Assembly: GCF_026212465.1 (NCBI RefSeq)
Contig: NC_080058.1
Coordinates: forward strand, 13,704,765 to 13,768,764
Direction of reading: 5' to 3'
Length of the DNA stretch: 64,000 nt
From: Amaranthus tricolor
Taxonomy: Eukaryota; Streptophyta; Magnoliopsida; Caryophyllales; Amaranthaceae
The notes under the pieces are model-generated. The model was not told the DNA's origin. It searched no databases and was given only the letters and a program-made list of their open reading frames with translations. The position numbers were made by a program, and so were the translations under genes. Shown piece by piece: positions 37,336-51,800 of this stretch. The stretch's first letter is position 1. Each line of letters opens with the position of its first letter.

Positions 37336-40009
37336 TGGAATATGCATTGATATCTCCATACAAAAAAACACGTTGGTCGATTTTAAAGAGAGAAAGTTAG
37401 AGAGATAGGGTTGTGTATAGTGATTCTCGCGTATTCAGCCCTAGTGTTTATGCGATTTCAGATCTTCTTCCCCAATATGTGTTTTTGCTCTGATTTGGGT
37501 GCAAATTCTGTTTCAGATCCAAGTTTTGTGCGCGTTTAATCTTGTTGTTCAAGAGTCCTGCATCCCCTCCCGCAGTTGGTGTATAATCCCTTGCCGGTTG
37601 CAATTTTTGGGCGTTGTTTAGGGTTGTTCGTGGTCTGCTTAGTTCAGGCCTTAAATTCATGATTCCAACTCCTCTTGCCCACTATTGTGTATTGCTCTGG
37701 TTTATTTGTGCTTTATTTCTCAATTTCTTTCTGTTTTTTGGGCGTTGGTTAGGGTCTTCATGGGAGAATTGAGGAGCAGATCTCGAAAGAATACGACCAG
37801 TTCTTTGTGGTTTGGCCCTGTTTAGTTTGTTTCCTCTGCTTCTTCACTCTCTGTGGCCTTGTTTTGAGAGATCATCGGCATAGATTAGCGTGTTGTTCGT
37901 TTCTTGTTGTGGACATGCTGTCTTTTTCTTTCGGTTGATTCCATGGGCAGGCCGAGGAAGAGCACTCCTATTTCGCCCGTGAAGAGCAAGAAAGGGGTTG
38001 ATACCATTCGAAGCCTGGACAGTGGGGCAACTGCTGTGTTAAATCCCATTGAAGAGGACCAATCTTCCAGGGCAACAACTGATGAGTTTTTGGAGGTCTA
38101 AGTGGAGGTTGAAAGACTCTCATCCCTCCTAGATTCGTTGAGCAAGAAGGCTTAGCAGCATCGAAAATAGTTTCGGTTTGAGGAACATAACAGCGGCTCT
38201 GCGCATAGACAGAGTGCTGGCTAGAGTGTTGTGGCGACTGGTTTATTGTTTTAGTGGCTCTGTCCCCTAATCTGCAGCTGTTCCGCTGTCGGGTAAGGCT
38301 ACTACAAAGAGACATTTGATTCCAAATGGAAATGGAAGTTATCAGTCCATTGACTCTGCATAGACGAGAAATGATACTACACGAAAACTTTTGATTTCAA
38401 ATGGTAAGACTCTTAACTTCATTGCCCCTTCTATTTCAAATGGCATTACTCGTGTAGTCGTAGATAAGGCTGAGGTTACTAACTTGAAATTCGAATGGCA
38501 ATTTTCATGTGCTATGTTTGTTGTAGGATATATCCAACCTAATTTGGCAGTTTTCACCTCGTTCATCAAGGCTAAATGGCCATTTCTTGGCAACTTGTCG
38601 GCCATTCTTCGTGAGGATGGAAATTTTTTGGTTAATTATGGATGTGAAGCTGATGTTAGTTTGATTATTAAGGGTGGGAATTTTGTTATAGTCCGGGTTG
38701 AAGTGAATCGGATAAATTAATACAAATGAGTTCTGATCTACACATCGGACATTAAATTTAAACCACTTTTAGAATCGATGACGTTCTAGTGATAAAGAAA
38801 TAAAATAGTAATGACGAAATAACAAGACAACGGAAGTCTAAAATTATAACTTGAGAACCTATTGGCTTCTTCAAACCAAATACAATCCAATTCAAAATGT
38901 ACTTACTGAAATAAAAATAATAAAGTTTGGATGGATAAAATTCTAATAGTAATTTCGGGCACGATAGTCAGCTCGACTATAGGTTCTATTAGAAGAGTCC
39001 TCACACACTATTCTCCACCTGCAAGTAAACCTATTAGTCGTCGGATGACAACATCATAGCAAGTTCCAAAGCTCATAACAATACACGTCAGAGACAACAT
39101 ACAATGTATTATATGAGTTACACACAAGCAATGAGTTCATCCTAGCATGCGAAGGCTCTATTAGTTAAATGTCACGTTTGACTTTCCAAACTCCCACTCA
39201 TGTCATTGTCCGTCCAGTTCGGGTCGTCAAAGGCAAAAGTATGCATACCTCTATAGTCTATAGTGACCGTAATGATCCAAAACTGCCATGAGAATAATAA
39301 CAATGTTATTTCAATTCCAATTAAATAGCCCCATTTGGGTAACTACACAACCACCTCAAATTCCAAGTTAAACTCTATACAAATTATTTTGGGGGTCTAA
39401 ATCTTATGTGATATACAACATCACAATATAGAATGAGTACAACATTATTTTATATAACCGATTACAATTGTATGGTCTAAGCGTGTACCTTAGTAGCACG
39501 ATTAAAGCAACTCAAGCACTTTGCAATTTGAATCTCAACCTCTTATGAATCGAGGTCCTAAACAAAACACATATACAAAAATCATGTATTAGAATGTGTT
39601 TACACATTTAATCCACTCCATACCATTAAGGCACTACTAAAACTGTATAATTTTAAATGAATTCTCCAAATTTCAAAAGTTCCAAAATTTAAATTCTAAC
39701 TAGTGACTTAAACGGCCATTTCGGACAGTTTAGAAAATTTAAACGGAAAATCCGACTTCACCACTGTGTCCGAAAGGCATCAATTACCTTGTGTACCAAA
39801 TTTCATAATTTCTAACATCAATGTGCTATTTTTAATTAATTTTAGCATTTAACGAGTTTTGAATCCAACGGATAAGTGAAACGACAACAAAACACACTCA
39901 ACATCTCTGATCGGTGCGCGACTGTCGAGACAGTAGCTGCTGTTCCATTTTTTTTATTATATATTTTTTTTAATAATGAACCTACCAAAAACGCCTAACA
40001 CTTACACAA

Positions 40010-40241
<232 letters not shown>

Positions 40242-40419
40242 ATCTACTCATATACAAAACTTCATTATTAACCCAATTCAAAATCAAGACATAAAGAATC
40301 ATCAAATTAAAATATTCCCATAAATCATAAATGAATTTTTTTTTCCTTTTAACATAAAAGAAAAATCATGAACTCATAAGCTGTGATAATTAAATAAAAT
40401 AAATCCACAACACTTAATT

Positions 40420-41460
40420 CTCTTAAAAGATTAAGATTTTATTAGAGAATCATAATCTAAAAAAAATAAAAAAAAATAAAAAGAAAAAAACAACTTCTCC
40501 AATCAAGATATATAAACACAATCCTTCAAGCAAATTAAATTTTGTTAAAGGATTATGAACTCATGAGTAACTATATAAATTGACTCATACTCCCTCCGTT
40601 CTTTTTTGATCTTCTACATTACTATAACGGGTAGTTTCGAAAGTTCTTCCACTTTAGAATACTTTCTATTTTTAGAAAGTTTTTATTTCACTTTTACCCT
40701 TTAAAACTCCCCCTTTTCTTTTAATGTACCCATTTTCTTTTATTTATAATTATTTTCTCTCTTATACTTTCAGTACAATCATTACTTCACACTACTATTT
40801 AATTAAAATAATACCCACTATAACCTCATACTTCCAATACAATCATTATTTCACCCTACTATTTAATTAAAATAATACCTACTACAACCCAAAGATTCTA
40901 TCTTCCTTAATATGTGTGAAAAACTCAAAGCGCAAGATCAAAAGGAACGGAGGGAGTATATTTTAATTCCTTCTAACAAATTAAAATTTTGTTAAAGAAA
41001 TATCAATCATATGAACTTATTTAAAATCAACATGAATATAATTCTTATAACAAATTTAAATTTTGTTAAAGAATTACTAATCATGGAAAGCTATATAAAA
41101 AAATCATGACTTAATCCTTTTAACAAATTAAATTTTGTAAAGGATTTATAAATCATAGAAACTATACAAAATAACTCATGAATTAATTCTTCTAACAAAA
41201 TCAAGATTTTTGTTAAGAATTATAAATCATGGAACTGTATAAAAACATCATGACAAAAATTCTTCTAACAAATTAAATTTTGTTAAAGAATTGTAAATCA
41301 TGTTAAAAGAATTATATAATATAATTCAGGACATAATTCTTCTAACAAATTAAATTTTTGTTAAGAATTATAAATCATGAAAACTAAAAAAAAGACATAC
41401 ACATAAACACAATTCCTTCTAGCAAATTAAATTTTTGTTAAAGAAATGTGTAATGTATGA
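40420..41460. repeat. Tandem array of about 73-bp units, each a hairpin
   Basis: At least nine copies. Units start near 41041, 41114, 41186, 41259, 41336 and 41412, with earlier ones near 40422, 40521 and 40967. Each holds an inverted pair, ATTCTTCTAACAAATT and its partner TTTTGTTAAAGAATT, and then a TAAATCATG-like spacer. Period 72-77 bp. A Stowaway MITE interrupts it. Confidence 0.85.
40590..40956. mobile_element. Stowaway-type MITE
   Basis: 367 bp with ends CTCCCTCCGTTC and GAACGGAGGGAG, flanked by TA on both sides (40588-40589 and 40957-40958), inserted in the tandem array. Confidence 0.92.
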
Positions 41461-43647
41461 AAATAACCAAAATAAAACTAAGAACAATAATTATTTTAAT
41501 ACAAATAAAAACAAAACTTTGATTAAAGAATTAAAATTTCAGAACTTACAATTTCAAGGATTGAAGATTGAATAATACAATTGAACACTCAAAACTCAAC
41601 TTAAGAATTTTCCTCACTTTTTCCTCTCAATACTACACTTAGGCTGAAATTTGAAGCAAAATGTGAAGAAAATTTTCTAATTATTTTGTTGTGAGTAGAG
41701 ATTAAAAATAATTTTAATTATCAACCTTAATTCCCCCCTTAAAGCCTAACTAAGTATGTAACAACCCAATTTACCGTTTACTGAGTAAACAGGGTCATCA
41801 CGGGGTTTATTTCCCAAGAAACTTAAATCTCAATTCCAAAACTTGGGCAAAGGGATCACCAGTTCTATGACATAGTTGTATCAACTAATTATCAATCCAA
41901 ACATCTAACTAAAACACAAAGTAATCATAAAAGTCATTATAAAAGTCCAACATAACCAATACAATCTAGTCCAATATACATTTACAAAACCTAATACAAA
42001 GCTACAACTTCTCACGTACTCATCTCAATTTAACATCCATGTAACTCTAAACATCACCGCTAACCCATTGTTCCTGACTGGTTCCGATCTGTAGACAGTC
42101 TAAATGATGGAAACAACAGAAGGTCAGGTAAAACTGAATGAGAAGTAACAATCCAAAACAACAAAACACAGTAATTAAAAACATAGGTTTAAAAGCAATA
42201 TCAGTTTTCTAGATCTATGTGCGCACAGGGAGTCTAGTTGAGAGGAACATCCATGGCTCTAAGGCTATGTCACTCTCGGGTGAGGCTAGTCAATATTTGA
42301 ATGACAATTCACCTGAAGATAGGGAGTAGGGAGATTTTCCCTCTACTCCGTCAATCACCAGCTCGTGAGCCCGATCCATTGACTATATCAATAACAGCAT
42401 AATCATTCATAAAAAATTTGTCTCAACATTATAAAATTCACAGCTTTTATAAAACAATTTTCAATATTGTAGTCTAGCCAGACCCTTTAAGGGACTGCTA
42501 CTACTCATCATCATTGTCACTTCAAGGAGTCAAGTTTGATACGCAACTATCAGCTAGAATGGTTCGACAGAGAAATCATCTCGTGAAGCATAACAATAAA
42601 GATAGTATCACTAAGGTGCGTTCGATATAGCTAATCTAACATATAATTTATTACATCTCCTCCTAAGACTGTGATTTAATCAAGGATTATATTCTAACAT
42701 TAAGCATTAAAGGACTGTGCACTTCTAACATAAACACTCCATATATCATCAAAATATTATAACTGCAATCTAGACTTGTTTAACTTCTTTTAAAGATTAC
42801 TCGCTTCTCTAATTGATCTCTTTATATTTTCCGAATAAACACTATATGTAAATTCATACCAAAAATCAAGAATACTCATAATTCATTCTAAGGATTCCAA
42901 TTATTCAATACTTCCCATAATATTAACCCTTTTCCAACAAAATTCATACTCTCAATAATTTCATCTTTTCCAATTAATGATCAATATCAAACAATTTTAA
43001 CCCAACATGAAATCTTCACAAATAATATCAATAAATTCTATAATCTCAATATTTCTTTAAATCAATACAAATATCCCAAGTTTCATCTAATTAACATCAA
43101 TCAAGATAAAGTTCACTACTCTAATTTAAACAACCACATATAATTAGTCTTGAAATCAATTACTTATGATTGGGGAGATTTATATATGAAAATTAAAAGA
43201 AAAATTAAAAGAAAAGAAAACTTTTGAATTTGGATCATAGAAAAGAAAAGAATTAACTTGTCTTCTTTCGTAAATCAAGGACGGAAGTGCGGTTTTTCTT
43301 GATTAAAGATAAGAAGAAATAAGAGACTTGATATTGTTTCAATGGAGTTCAACCGCAATAATGGCGTGAAAGTGGTGCTTTCTATTCAACTAATTTGAAC
43401 AGACACCATTGTTGTGCATTTCAAAAGTTTTCAGGCAAAAATAGCATGGAACGAAAAGCAGTAAAGCTATTGTTCTATACTCGAATTTCTCAGAGTAATT
43501 TAAGGGAGAAGGTTGCGAAATTCAGAAGAAAAGGATGAATAAATACAGATTGAGGGTTTTGAAAATTGACAAAGAATTGAAGGTGATTGTTGCAATTGTT
43601 TAAAGGAAGAAGAAGGCCATAAACCCAGTGTTGGTTTTCAGTTTTTT

Positions 43648-43678
<31 letters not shown>

Positions 43679-44254
43679 GAAATGGAGGCAATAAATTATT
43701 TTTTTTCTTAGTTTTTTGGTTTCCAAATTAGAAGTAGGAAGAATTAAAAAAAAATTTATAATCAAATAAGAAATGAAAAGAAGGAAAATAAATTAATAAA
43801 ATAAAGAAGATTACTTAGACCCAATCTGTTTCCTCGTTATCTTAGCCTAAAATAAATTATCCAACTCAATCTAAAATAATTTTCATTCTAATATTAATTT
43901 TAAATTCTCCAATTCTAAAAATATTAATTTCTCAAATGTTTTACAAATTACCCCTCTTAATTAGCATTAAGGGAGGAGTTACAACCTCCCATAAGTCACT
44001 CACAACCGGCTCCCCCTTCCCCAAAATTATTTCTTTTAATTTTTTTAATTAATTAATTAATTAATTGTTCGGTTTAATTGTTAGACGAATAATTGTTACT
44101 CGATAAACTTGTTACACGATAACACGTACGTACCACTTAAATAATTAATTTTAGTCAAATATTTAGACAATCAAATAACTAACTAAATTAAATAATCAAA
44201 TAATTAATTAAATTAAATAATTATATTTTTTCGATATTTTAACGGAGTGTTACA
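41461..44254. other. LTR-like unit within the composite insertion
   Basis: The span from 41757 to 44254 is bounded by TGTAAC and GTTACA and has the character of a 2.5 kb LTR read on the minus strand. It lacks genes. A poly-T/poly-A run lies at about 43651-43678. The short purine-rich stretch next to 41757 on the minus strand is not a proven polypurine tract. Confidence 0.5.
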
Positions 44255-44780
44255 AATTTTATGATTAGGAAAAGATTTGTGCCAATTAGGTAATGGGATG
44301 AGCACTTTGATTTTAAATGTGATGTTCTCTGTGTCGCGCTTGTGTGCGTTAGGTTCTTGAATCTCCCTACTAAATTTTGGGGTGTTAAATCCTTAAGTAA
44401 CATAAGCAGCTTACTTAGGGTGCCTATTGCTGCAGATGAATGCACTACTAACCAACGCATGGTGAGCTATGCTCGGTCTTGATTACGGTGGATGTTTCTA
44501 AGCCTGTGCCTAAAGCTATTCTGGTGGAAGATGAGGAGGGCCATGTCCATGATTAGGCATTCTTTATTGAATGGGTGCCTCATTTCTGCCAAAAATGCCA
44601 GGTTTGGCATATGTATGATGAGAGTAGCCAGGTCCCCAAGACCAGACAAGCTGTGAAGGTTATAGGGTACTACTGTGATATTTGCGGCTCCTAAGCAGGG
44701 TACTTTTGAGCAGACAGTGGGTACTAGAGTGGTTGGTGGGAGATCTTTAGGTGATACTTCCAATTTAGAGGAAGGGGAAT

Positions 44781-45245
44781 AGACCCAAGTAAACAGCAAA
44801 AAGAAGTCAAAGGGTAAAGAGGTATGTAGGAAAGCAAGTAGTGGTGATATGCAACCAAATTTGCTTGTCTAGAGCTTTGCAGATTGAATTCGAGATCATC
44901 ATATTCTCTTTCTTTGGGCATCTCTCTTTGAGAACGGGGTGTACTTTTTGAGAAAGTTATGTTCGAGAAAGTTATGTTAGAGTATTGATTGTCTTTTCGG
45001 CTCGACTTTTGGCTTTCTTTGTCCTTCTCTTTGTTTTTTTTAGTTTTATGGTAAAGTGGATTATTAGTCCTTTTTTTTAGCTTAGTGGTTTGTTTGGTTG
45101 GTTTGGCCTCTCTTGTTGGTGGGTTGTTTTGGTTGGTGCCTCCCATTCGTGTTTAGGGTGGTGCTTTTCTTTTCCTTCCTATATCCTAGGGTATAAAAAG
45201 GTTTTTTGGAGTTAATATATTCCTTTAATTGCCAAAAAAGTATAT
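44781..45245 (+). other. LINE 3' tail
   Basis: T- and G-rich noncoding sequence after ORF1, ending in TTAATATATTCC...TTGCCAAAAAAG, the usual form of a plant LINE 3' end. Confidence 0.6.
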
Positions 45246-45469
45246 ATTGATATTTGCCCTTAAGTGTCTACTTGATGAGGCATTTCTTTCAGATTTATCC
45301 CCACAGTAGGGGTTGATCCTTTGTTGGGACATGCTCTTTTACTGTGCCCTTTCATTTTGCAAAGACCCACTGCCCATTTCCTAGTCTTTTGGACTTTTAT
45401 AAGGATCCCTTCTAAGTTTTATTCTTAGTCTACCAGGAGCTACCTTGGTGGGTAGGGTATTAGGGCACT

Positions 45470-46260
45470 ACTAATTCTTGCCCATAATCTAGGACCTTCA
45501 ATAGAAGGAATGGAGAATGAATAAGCTTTCAAATACATGTCTTTGTTGTAAATAGGATCAATGTACTCCTCAACCTGTTGGTGAAGGTATGAGATGTAGG
45601 CTATAACATGTCTGCAAGGGATTCCAGTTAAGTTCTATTTCCTACAAGAACAAGCTTTGTGTTCTAATTCCAGAACACAATACACCTCTCATTGAATCAG
45701 TGCACTAGAAAAATAGTACATGTTGATGGTATGACATCGCAACTATGAGCATGCTCTTTTTCCTTTCCTAACCTAGCAATCACCCTAGGACAATAACCAT
45801 ACTTCCATTTACTAACTTATCCCTTTTCCAAAACTAATATTTGCATCATCGTTGTCCTTATGTCCTCAAACATAGACATAATGTGCTTTGTTCTTGCATT
45901 AATTATGCATCCATTAAATGTTGCTGTCATATTATTAACCATTACATCAACCCTACTGCTTGACTTCATAAAAGCTCTAGAAAAACAAGTTTCATTGTAA
46001 CTCTTAAATCACCCCATTGCTACCTTTCAAATCTTACCCATGTCTTCTATAGCTTGCTTATAATCAGCTACATTCCAAGTCTTTATTGCCCTCTAGAAGA
46101 CAATGTTCCACTCATCACCCTTGAAGTTCTTATGCCACTTAGCATAAATATGCCTGGCACAATGTCTATGCTCTGCCAAAGGAAATACTTGTGTAACACA
46201 ACTTATAATACTCTTCAATGACAAAAAGAGTTAAATGAATACAATCAGTTTATTTACAAT
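45470..46260 (-). pseudogene. MuDR-type MULE transposase C-terminal relic
   Basis: Minus-strand sense has the Cys/His phrase AEHRHCARHIYAKWHK-FKG near 46130-46185. It then has VVNNMTATFNG, KHIMSMFEDIRTTMM near 45850-45900, and SWIM-finger wording GIPCRHVIAYISYLHQ near 45565-45625. These are the C-terminal half of a MuDR transposase. Many stops. No terminal repeats were recognised. It abuts the broken 5' LTR of the second copia element. Confidence 0.7.
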
Positions 46261-46456
46261 ATAAGAAAATTTTTGTTTAGTAAAAAATAAAGATAAAAGA
46301 ACATACCTAATGCTCATTTGATATTATAACAACATCCTATCCATTCTAAACCTAAGTAGCTTTGTAAGTCCTTTAGAAAACATTCCCAACTGTCATTATT
46401 TTCTCATTCTACTATTGCCCAGTAAATGAAATACACTTGATCATTGTTATTCTTAC

Positions 46457-46508
46457 CAATAAAGGCAATGCAAATCAATACAGTATACAACTTTCTTCAT
46501 TGTTTACA
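46457..46508 (+). mobile_element. Truncated 5' LTR of the second copia element
   Basis: About 50 bp (AAAGGCAATGCAAATCAATA ... GTTTACA) match the end of the 3' LTR at 58915-58959. Sequence upstream of about 46457 no longer matches, so the LTR start is lost. Confidence 0.75.
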
Positions 46509-46539
46509 TGGTATCAAGAGCCCTATAACTTTTTTTCTT

Positions 46540-48326
46540 CCATGGCAAACTCAAAACTCCATTCCAAATATTGCAGAGCCTACAAAACCCTTAACTATCA
46601 TTAATGTTCAATTTGTCCAACAGCTTACCCCATCTAATTACCTCACTTAGAAGTCCCAAATTAAAGCCCTTCTCATTGAGCATGATGTTTATTAAATTGT
46701 TGATGGTAGCACCTCTATTCCTCCTCAACAGATCATCAACGATGGCAAAACCACTATCAACCCAGCTTACTCCACGTGGTATCGTCAGGATCGACTCGTT
46801 TACGGTGCTCTTGCTAGTACATTATCCCCCTCTATTGGACCACTTGTTACTCGATGTGCTACTGCTAAACAAGCATGGGATACTCACGCTACTACTTTTG
46901 CTAATCCTTCCCGTACACATATCCAACAACTCAAATCGCAACCACGGAAAACCGAAAAAGGTAACCTTTATATCACTGATTACATTCAAAATGTCAAGCT
47001 TCTAGTGGATGAATTAGCTCTATTTGGTCATCCCATCTCTGTCGAGGATCTCACAGACAAAATATTACATGGACTTGGCATTAATTCTGATTTTCAATCT
47101 GTGATTGATGGTATTCAAAATCGACCACTCTAATTTCCTTTGAAGCCTTGCATGAAAAATTGTTAAGTAAAGAACTCAGCCCACTAAAAATTAACCATCA
47201 TCCTAATGCTTTTAATTCCTGCCACTGCAAACATTACCTCTACCCGTTGGCAGGGACACAAAAATTTCTCCCACACTACTCATAACAATAGGAGGCAATT
47301 CTATAATACTCATTTTGACTCAGCACAACCACCCAAACAGTTCAAACATTTTGAGGCAAACTGCCATTGGTGTAATGTTAAGGGCCATGTTCTTCGCTAC
47401 TGTCCCAATTTTCGTGAACTACACCCAAATATTGAAACTCCTCAGAGACCTTCTTGCTCTCTTACTACTAGACGAGCAAATCTTGCTACTGCTCCATCTC
47501 CTTCTTCACAAGCTTAGTTATTGATAGTGATGCTAGCCACCATGTGACCGCAGATCTCAATATAATATGTCACTTCATTCTCCATATGATGGTACCGATG
47601 TTGGTTCCTCCTCTATACATTCCCCTTTTTGTTCTTTAAACTAAATCATGTTCTATTCGTTCCTAAAATACACAAAAATGTTCTATTTGTTGATCAATTT
47701 TGTCATGATAATCAAGTAAATATTGAATTTTCCTCTACTTCTTTTCATGTCAAGAATCCTAGCACTGGAGCAACTCTTCTTCATGGACGTTGTGCAAATG
47801 TAGTTTATGAATGGAACTTTCCATTCAACCAAAAACTTATGGCTCACATTCACTCTCAACCAATTGATTGTCATCATCGTTTGGTCATCCATCTACAATT
47901 ATTCTCAATAAAATGTTGTCTACTTTTTCTTTTAAGTTAACTCGTTTATCTCATTATAACTCTTGTTTGATCAATAAAAGTCATAAATTGTCTTTTGATA
48001 CTTTCAGTCTTTCTTCTACTACACCTCTTGAATTATTTTATGTCTTAATTGGCTATTCTCCAACTCAACACGCCTATTTTTATGTCTTAACCCATCGATA
48101 CTACGCGTTTATTCTTCTCGTCATGTTTGGTTCATTGATCATATCTATCCCTTTTCTTCTAATCATCCTTCTCCCACCCTTATTTCTCAAGACACTCTAA
48201 ATCAATGGTGCTCTATGCAATTATATGTGCCTAATATCACTTCCAATAGCCTTATCAATCAACTGATATCCCACATCCACAACAACCAAATGATATGTCC
48301 ACTTCTATTAAAAACACTCATCCTGC
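46540..48326 (+). pseudogene. Copia gag-protease-integrase N-part, frameshifted and internally deleted
   Basis: Three frames carry the sense. Gag runs 46540-47200 (ITDYIQNVKLLVDELALFG-type wording). A zinc knuckle CHWCNVKGHVLRYC lies near 47362-47403. The protease active phrase near 47520 reads IDSDASHHVTAD, with Asp-Ser-Asp-Ala in place of the usual Asp-Ser-Gly-Ala. The pre-integrase zinc region lies near 47700-48030. Then LELFY joins directly to the integrase C-part (GYSPTQHAY) near 48045, so the DDE core is missing. Non-functional. Confidence 0.8.
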
Positions 48327-48429
48327 GAAAATTTGAAAAAAATAACATTATTTAACAACTGAATTCCAAAAATAAGCTTCGTGAAAACTTATTTCCCAAA
48401 AAAAGCTTTCGTACATCCAAGCCTAGCCT

Positions 48430-48525
48430 CGGGTAAAATCGCTGTTATTAACAGCGAAAGAGGAAAAAAAAATTAAAAACCCATAAGTCGCTGTTACTAA
48501 CAGCAACTTATGGGTTTTAAATTTT
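48430..48525. repeat. MULE subterminal palindromes, left arm
   Basis: GCTGTTATTAACAGCGA and GTCGCTGTTACTAACAGC, each nearly self-complementary. The same motif recurs in the right arm. Confidence 0.8.
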
Positions 48526-48859
48526 TTTTTTATTTATGAACTAAAGTAGCCGTTGTTAATTAGAAAAATAGCCGTTAGGAACTTGAAAATAGCCGTTGTA
48601 ATGATGCTCTATGTTAGTTTTACTCTCAATTTATAAATTTTAATACTTTTTTTGAAAGTTCACTTACGTTACTATTATATATGTACAAATGTTCAATATA
48701 TACAAACAGTATTCTAATGCTCCTATGATTCGCCTGCATCGTAAGGACACTAGGGTCGAGAGGGCCTGGAGCTGCTGGATCCATCTCTGCTGCAATTTAA
48801 CAATAAGTAAGCGTTATGTATTGTAAAAATAATTAAGAAGTACTCAAATTGTTTACTGT

Positions 48860-51800
48860 TTACCTTGACGTGTAAGTTCTAGTGTTGTGACCGTCACTAC
48901 CACACCGTCGACAAGCGTTGCGTCTTCGCGATCCTTCGTCCATTTCGTTCGTGATCCTCCTGGACTTAGGTCTTTCTAATCCACGAATGTGATCTGTATC
49001 GTGTAGCACCTCAACACCGGTGTATTGAGGCCATGACCTCTTATCAATTAACGGTAAGAATATGCATTCATATGTGTTAACATAGCTCTGGGTCGTGTAG
49101 CAGGAGTCCACAAAACGCTTATAGGATAAGTGTCGTTTAATACAAACGGCAAGAACATGAGAACAAGGTAAGTGATATATGGAGGGTTTGTTACAAGTGC
49201 ATTTCATCTCTCTCATATCTACACTTTGTATTTTACCACCCTTGGCGAATCCTCTATTACCACGTCCAATCTTAACTTGGAAAAGGCCTCGTCTGTAGTC
49301 AAATGCGACGATCTCATGGTAGTTTGCCTTCTCGGTGTTACGGGTTATAATCCTAGTGGCGTGTGAAGTGTCTTTATTTCTCCCAATTAGCCACGCGTTC
49401 GCATTCTCGCGTCTTTTAACAAAGTAATCATTAACACGATAGAAGGTGAACTCCACAAGAGTGGTTATAGGCAAGAAACGCACACCCTTCATCACGTTAT
49501 TGAATACTTCGGCCAAGTTGGTATTAGTAACACCATACCTATACCCTCCATCGTGACATATTGACCATTTAGACATTTCACCAACTTAATCAATCCAAAA
49601 AAGTGCTTCCCGATTAGCAATACCAATGGCCTTCAATCCCTCGACGACCTTATGTGGTTGTCTTTGCTCTGCAGTCCTTCCATACATCTTCTTTAACTTC
49701 ACATTACCCATTTGGCGGTTGAAGTTACTTAACAAATGCCGCAAACAAAAACTATGATGGGCGTTCGGAGGTTGCCATTCCGGCTCCTCCATGGTTGCTA
49801 GAATGCCCGCATGTCTATCGGAAATAACGCATAACCCTGGACTATGCATCACATGCTTACGAACACAGGCCATAAATGAAATAGACTACATTTAATAAAG
49901 CTTAATTATAAGTGCTTAAGCTGATTGGGGTTATCAAGTATGTTAATTCGAGTAATAATATTATTATTTTGATAATCTTGACTCAAGTATTTCATTTGTT
50001 AATATTTTCAAGAAAAAGGTATATTTTATTTAATGTATAAAATTCGTATAAAGAGTACTTCGATAAAAGTGTATTTTAATTATATTTTATTAATTGATTA
50101 CTATCTTATCTTTATAAAAATAAATTTAAATAAAGTATTGAAAACTAAATTCGTAAATGCAATTCTTATTCATACTACCAATTACTTATTTTATAAATCG
50201 TCTATTGTACCCTTACAACACGTCTTATATAAGACTGTCTTACGATGAGACGGCTTTAATAGAATTTTATGGGTCAAAGCTAAAAATAAAAACCCATTTT
50301 ACCACAAATAAACCGACACACCCCTTCTCCATATCTTTCTTTATCCTCATCCATTACCCTTACAGCCTTACTCCTTCATTTTCAAACACAAAAACAAAAT
50401 CAGCTACCTTACTCCTTTCTCCCTCACTCACGGCCGACCCACGAACACCACCATCAACCGGCAGCCCAGCCACGAGCTCCACCACCAACAGCAACCACTT
50501 CTCTTCCTTCCTTTATTGTTGGTAACCACTTTTCCTTCTTTTGTTGTTTTGTTTTCAAATTTAAATGTTAGGATTTTGTAAATTGATTTGGGAATTTTGT
50601 GACTCAAATTGAAGTTCATCAAGATTGAAAGTTGAAGGGTCCTCCAATGGTGATTGAGGTAATCCACAAACTATTCCTTTTAAGTATTAATTGAATGTTT
50701 TAAAGTAGTTTGGTATGTGGATTCAATTTGGGTATCAACTTGAATTTAATTAGAGTATATGAGTTTAATTAGTAATTGGGTTCTTGCTAGTGTTGATTAG
50801 TATTGGTTATTTGGGTTATTTGGTTTAGTATGAAATTTAATATTTGGATATTGAGATTTCAGCTCAAAAACTGAGCATTCTGTTTTGGCCATTTTCGGTC
50901 AGTTGTGATTGTTTCTAGGTTCTGGTGTCTTCTTAGAATTTGTAGAGCTTTGAGTCGCGGTCGTGTGGGCACTTGAATCGCCTCTATACGAGTTCGTATG
51001 AGGGAGTTATGTTCAAAACAGTGGCATGCCCGCAGGCTGTCATGAAAATCAATACTGAACCTTTTGTTTTGGCTATTTTGGGATAGTTTTGATTGTTTTT
51101 GGGTTCTGGTGTCTTCATGATATTTGTAGAGCTTTGAGTCGCGATCACGTAGGCACTTGAATCGCCCCAAGATGAGTTCGTATGAGAGAGTTATGATCAA
51201 ATTACTAACAAGTGTCCTGTTATGGTACTAAAATGGAATTTATTATGTGGGATTAGGAAGTATAAAATGAATTGGAGGTTTAAGGTTATGTATTGAGTAA
51301 TTGAGATTAACTTAGGTTTATTGTTTTCTCTTTATGGATTGGTATTGTTGGGTTATGGATCTTAATTGAATAATATGAGTGTTTGGTTCAAGTATAAATT
51401 TGGGAACATATGAGTTGATTGGTATTTTAATTATTGATTGTTATTCATGGTGTAGGAAGGTAATCCACAAGCAAACTACTATCCTATCTTTTAAATTTAA
51501 TTCAAGTATTTCAAAGTTCAAGTTATGGTTTATAAGGTGTGATATTACTACTATTGATATTTGAGCAAAACCGTATAATTTTTGGTGTTCGAAACTTTGG
51601 ACTTTATCTTCGTTTTGACCTTGCTTCTAGTTCTTGGTCAAGATTATGTTTTGTATGTTCACAACCTTATAAATGTGAGCTTTTAAATATATTGTACTAT
51701 GAAAATGAGTTATGGTTATTGATTTCAAAAGAAAATCAAGTGATTTATTGATTCGTTTTATATTGAAATGTTCGACATTGAAAAATGTCCATTTTTGGGA

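Noticed and set aside
41757..41919. A 160-bp element between AAGTA copies
   Set aside because: The second AAGTA copy is likely chance in AT-rich DNA; no other support.
50428..50667. 79-codon minus-strand frame
   Set aside because: Lies within the solo LTR leader; no domain.
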